From an uncultured Mucilaginibacter sp. (GTDB taxonomy: Bacteria > Bacteroidota > Bacteroidia > Sphingobacteriales > Sphingobacteriaceae), in the NCBI RefSeq assembly GCF_946479965.1, contig NZ_CAMLHX010000011.1:30177-94176 (forward strand): a stretch of 64,000 bases of DNA, written 5' to 3'. Position numbers and translations under genes: made by a program. The notes under the pieces were generated by a model, which was not told the DNA's origin, did no database searches, and saw nothing but the letters and a program-made list of their open reading frames with translations. How positions within the stretch are numbered: position 1 is the stretch's first letter; each line of letters starts with the position of its first letter. Below, in pieces: positions 61,372 through 64,000 of this stretch.

Positions 61372-62142
61372 TTGCAAAATAACATATTTTCAGGATTATT
61401 TGTTGGACAAAATTTACTGACATTAAAAGAAGTTGATTCAACCAACAATTTCCTTAAAAACTTATTGTCAAATTCCAAGCCATTGCCCGAAGGTACGGTC
61501 ATTATGGCAGAACATCAATACGCTGGTCGCGGCCAGCAGCAAAATAAATGGCATAGTCAGCCGGGCAAAAACCTAACATTTAGCGTGTTACTTAAACCCA
61601 CATTTATAAGCGCCGTCAATCAGTTCGATCTGACACGGGCCATTAGTCTGGGCGTTTCTGATACACTGCGTACACTATTGGGCGATACACTTAAAATAAA
61701 GTGGCCCAACGATATATACTATAAAGACAGTAAATTAGGGGGTATGCTGATTGAGAATATGGTGCAGGGCGAGCGGATAAATAATTCGGTTGTGGGGATA
61801 GGTATTAATGTCAATCAGGATGACTTTCCCGAAGGAGTAAACAATGCCACATCAGTTAAACAAATCTTACACAAAGATTACGATTTACGCCTTTTATTGT
61901 CAGAGATTTGCAGTCAAATAGAAGCATACTACTTACATTTAAAGGCAGGTAGAATTGACTTTATAAGAAGTGCGTATCTAAGCCGTTTATATTGGTTGAA
62001 CGAGCCGCGACATTTTAGGGCCGGCAATGACGTTTTTGAAGGAATAATTGAAGGTGTTGCCGGTAACGGTTTGCTACAAATAAAAAGGGGCGACGCAACA
62101 GCAAGCTACAACTTAAAAGAAATTGAATTTTTAAATAAATAA
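61372..62142 (+). CDS. birA: Biotin--[acetyl-CoA-carboxylase] ligase
   Basis: 256 residues from a TTG start; no ATG lies upstream in the frame and the protein begins MQNNIFSGLFVGQNLL. Motifs: GRGQQQNKWHSQPGKNLTFS (biotinyl-AMP loop), IKWPNDIYYKDSKLGGMLIE and VGIGINVNQDDFPEG, then the C-terminal SH3-like region. It lacks the N-terminal HTH domain, so it is a ligase only (class I), not a biotin-operon repressor. Biotin is attached to the carboxyl carrier protein. It is followed after 1 nt by the DsbD alpha-like gene. Confidence 0.94.
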   Translation: MQNNIFSGLFVGQNLLTLKEVDSTNNFLKNLLSNSKPLPEGTVIMAEHQYAGRGQQQNKWHSQPGKNLTFSVLLKPTFISAVNQFDLTRAISLGVSDTLRTLLGDTLKIKWPNDIYYKDSKLGGMLIENMVQGERINNSVVGIGINVNQDDFPEGVNNATSVKQILHKDYDLRLLLSEICSQIEAYYLHLKAGRIDFIRSAYLSRLYWLNEPRHFRAGNDVFEGIIEGVAGNGLLQIKRGDATASYNLKEIEFLNK

Positions 62143-62143
62143 G

Positions 62144-62599
62144 ATGAAGAAGATACTGGCAATTACTGCCGCATTATTGCTAACCCTGGGCGCATTTGCG
62201 CAGGTTGAGAACAAGGTGAAGTGGAAATTCGGCGCAAAAAGAACCAGCGCTACAGAAGCGACTATTTTTGCTATAGCAACGCTGGAGGATGGATGGCATA
62301 TATACTCTCAGCATATTAACGAAGGTGGCCCAACAAAAACCGAATTCACTTTTTCCAAATCAAAAGCATATTCATTAGCAGGTAAAACCGTTGAACCTAA
62401 AACCGTTGCAAAGTTTGACAAGCAATTTAAGATGAACATCGGGTTTTTTGAAAAGGAAGTGGTTTTTCAGCAAAAAGTTAAGCTAAAATCTGCAAATGCA
62501 GTAAGCGTTAAAGGTAAGGTTGAATTCGGTGTTTGTAACGACAGGCAATGTCTTCCACCCGACGAGGTGGCATTTAACATATCTGTGCCTGTAAAGTAA
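62144..62599 (+). CDS. Periplasmic DsbD N-terminal (alpha) domain protein
   Basis: 151 residues with signal peptide MKKILAITAALLLTLGAFAQ. The immunoglobulin-like DsbD alpha domain is visible: ATLEDGWHIYSQHINEGGPT, KTEFTFSKSKAY and NIGFFEKEVVFQQKVKLK. The redox pair is C131-x4-C136 in GVCNDRQCLPPDEV. In E. coli this domain is fused to DsbD; here it is a separate protein encoded immediately before the transmembrane part, with 1 nt between the genes. It would carry electrons to periplasmic clients. Confidence 0.9.
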   Translation: MKKILAITAALLLTLGAFAQVENKVKWKFGAKRTSATEATIFAIATLEDGWHIYSQHINEGGPTKTEFTFSKSKAYSLAGKTVEPKTVAKFDKQFKMNIGFFEKEVVFQQKVKLKSANAVSVKGKVEFGVCNDRQCLPPDEVAFNISVPVK

Positions 62600-62600
62600 T

Positions 62601-64000
62601 ATGAGCGCTTCAAAACTCAAGTCCCTGTTACCAAAAGCTGTAGGCATTGCAATTCTTTTTATTGCGTTATGGCTAAACCCACCTGCTGCTTTTGCCCAAC
62701 AGCCGGACACTGGTGGTGTGGTTTTTACTGAGACAGCAACTGCTACTGACAGTTTGGTTGATGCCGTAAAAAAAGACACGCAGCAAGTAGCAAAGGTGGT
62801 ATCTTCTACCGTTGCACCAATTGCTCCAACGCAAGGTCCGAAATCTTTATGGACCATATTTATAACGGGCTTCTTAGCCGGTTTTGCTGCGTTTTTAATG
62901 CCCTGTATATATCCTATGTTACCGCTTACCGTAAGTTTTTTTACTAAGAAAGGTGGCACCCGGGCTAAAGGCGTATTCAATTCCATGCTCTATGGCCTTT
63001 CAATTATTTTTATTTACGTCTTTATCGGGATTTTAATAGCCATAATTTTTGGCCCTACTGCTTTAAATGATCTGGCTACCAATGGCGTTTTTAATTTCCT
63101 TTTCTTTCTCCTGTTGATCGCCTTTGGTGTGTCTTTCTTAGGGGCTTTTGAGATTACTTTACCAAGCTCGCTGGCAAATAAATTAGATCAAAACTCCGAC
63201 AAAGGAGGCTTAGCCGGCATTTTTTTTATGGCTGCTACTTTAGTGGTGGTGTCATTTTCATGCACGGGCCCCTTGGTGGGTTCGGTATTGATAGATGCGG
63301 CGGTTAAAGGCGAGCGCCTTGGCCCGGCTATTAGTATGTTGGGCTTTTCATCGGCATTGGCGTTACCTTTTACCCTGTTCGCTCTGTTTCCATCGGCTCT
63401 GAACAGTTTACCCAAATCAGGCGGGTGGCTTAATAGCGTTAAAGTCGTTCTTGGGTTTATCGAAATTGCATTCGCGCTTAAATTCTTGTCGAATGTTGAC
63501 TTAGCTTATCATTGGAACTTGATTGACCGCGAGATCGTTCTCTCTATCTGGATAGCTATTGGTTTGTTGATGGGTTTATATTTGATAGGAAAGATAAAAT
63601 TCTCGCACGATAGCGATCTCCCTTATTTGTCTACTCCACGTATCTTTATTACTATTGGCGTATTTGCCTTTACCGTATATATGATACCCGGCCTGTGGGG
63701 CGCGCCATTAAAGTCGATAAGTGCGCTGTTACCGCCACTTAGTACACAGGATTTTGACATGTCTGCCGGAACGTTGCCAGTATCGACAATTAATAAGTCT
63801 GTTTCTATAAAAGAGAAAAAATACGAAGAACTTTTTAAACGCCTGCCAAAAGTAAAAGGCCTTGATGAGTGGTATGATTTTGAACAGGCTAAAATAGTTG
63901 CCAAAGAGTTAAATAAGCCGATACTTATTGACTTTACCGGTTGGAGCTGCGTTAACTGCCGGAAAATGGAGCAAAATGTATTCCCCGACCCGGAAGTACT
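62601..64000 (+). CDS. dsbD: Thiol:disulfide interchange protein DsbD, membrane plus thioredoxin domains (3' end outside)
   Basis: 466 codons are open from the ATG at 62601 to the window end. After a signal peptide and a low-complexity segment (TDSLVDAVKKDTQQVAK), the eight-helix beta domain begins. It contains FAAFLMPCIYPMLPLTVSFF and VVVSFSCTGPLVGS, with the conserved intramembrane Cys residues. The last visible part is a thioredoxin-like gamma domain with FTGWSCVNCRKME. The fold is cut there. It moves electrons from cytoplasmic thioredoxin across the membrane. The alpha domain is encoded separately upstream. Confidence 0.93.
   Translation, partial: MSASKLKSLLPKAVGIAILFIALWLNPPAAFAQQPDTGGVVFTETATATDSLVDAVKKDTQQVAKVVSSTVAPIAPTQGPKSLWTIFITGFLAGFAAFLMPCIYPMLPLTVSFFTKKGGTRAKGVFNSMLYGLSIIFIYVFIGILIAIIFGPTALNDLATNGVFNFLFFLLLIAFGVSFLGAFEITLPSSLANKLDQNSDKGGLAGIFFMAATLVVVSFSCTGPLVGSVLIDAAVKGERLGPAISMLGFSSALALPFTLFALFPSALNSLPKSGGWLNSVKVVLGFIEIAFALKFLSNVDLAYHWNLIDREIVLSIWIAIGLLMGLYLIGKIKFSHDSDLPYLSTPRIFITIGVFAFTVYMIPGLWGAPLKSISALLPPLSTQDFDMSAGTLPVSTINKSVSIKEKKYEELFKRLPKVKGLDEWYDFEQAKIVAKELNKPILIDFTGWSCVNCRKMEQNVFPDPEV

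Noticed and set aside
1..64000. tRNA genes
   Set aside because: No tRNA-like cloverleaf or GGTTCGAATCC-type arm was noticed by eye, although a covariance-model scan was not run.

Overview
The window comes from a Bacteroidetes chromosome, most likely a member of the Sphingobacteriaceae close to Mucilaginibacter or Pedobacter. This is inferred from several features: promoters of the form TTTG-N17-19-TAnnTTTG, few Shine-Dalgarno sequences, DUF1599/BT_3928-type genes, a ComA-like phosphosulfolactate synthase, long S16 tails, and dispersed intergenic palindromes such as TCATTGCGAGG and CCCCCTAAAGGGGG. It is mostly ordinary chromosomal backbone with small accessory patches. I found no tRNA, rRNA, CRISPR array, insertion sequence or prophage. 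The first gene (ABC permease) and the last gene (DsbD) run off the window.

Layout. 1-5.4 kb: a cut FtsX-type permease, a DUF4238 gene between repeat copies, a composite repeat of about 300 bp, then ettA. 5.4-9.4 kb: FAD oxidoreductase, YugP-type metallopeptidase, CE15-like esterase. 9.4-13.6 kb: apaG, dusB, then CPBP protease (interrupted by an in-frame TAG)-DUF2007-cdsA-psd. 13.7-17.4 kb: the rpsP-rimM-trmD-rplS operon, split by a membrane protein/XRE regulator/VOC cassette. 17.6-27.3 kb: zinc peptidase, peptidoglycan amidase, glnS, a secreted unknown, an enolase-superfamily enzyme, PAP2 phosphatase, comA, TPR protein. 27.5-36.6 kb: ALDH7-type dehydrogenase, subtilase, DUF4375, two unknown membrane proteins, a hairpin-rich gap, pdhB, DUF4846. 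36.7-45.4 kb: VOC protein, trhO, a three-gene acyltransferase-like/methyltransferase/7TMR-DISM kinase operon, LMW phosphatase, S1/P1 nuclease, lipoprotein, fumC. 45.7-53.5 kb: LytS/LytTR two-component pair, folP, a four-gene ATGA-coupled operon ending in aroK, and a radical SAM protein. 53.6-58.1 kb: NarL-type two-component system with a membrane partner, a lipoprotein, and a leader-like small membrane protein paired with a papain-like peptidase under matching upstream motifs. 58.1-64 kb: LUD protein, ftsH, rsfS, birA, and a split DsbD.

Functional themes. Translation and RNA modification (S16, L19, RimM, TrmD, DusB, TrhO, GlnRS, EttA, RsfS), phospholipid synthesis (CdsA, Psd), envelope proteolysis and redox folding (FtsH, DsbD, several zinc or serine peptidases), and three signalling loci.

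The least explained parts are the leader-like protein/C1 peptidase pair (56.8-58.0 kb), the acyltransferase-like/methyltransferase/kinase operon (38.1-41.9 kb), the cassette inside the ribosomal operon, the single-stop CPBP gene, and repeats that supply the last codons of three genes. All family names come from motif recognition by eye; no database search was run.
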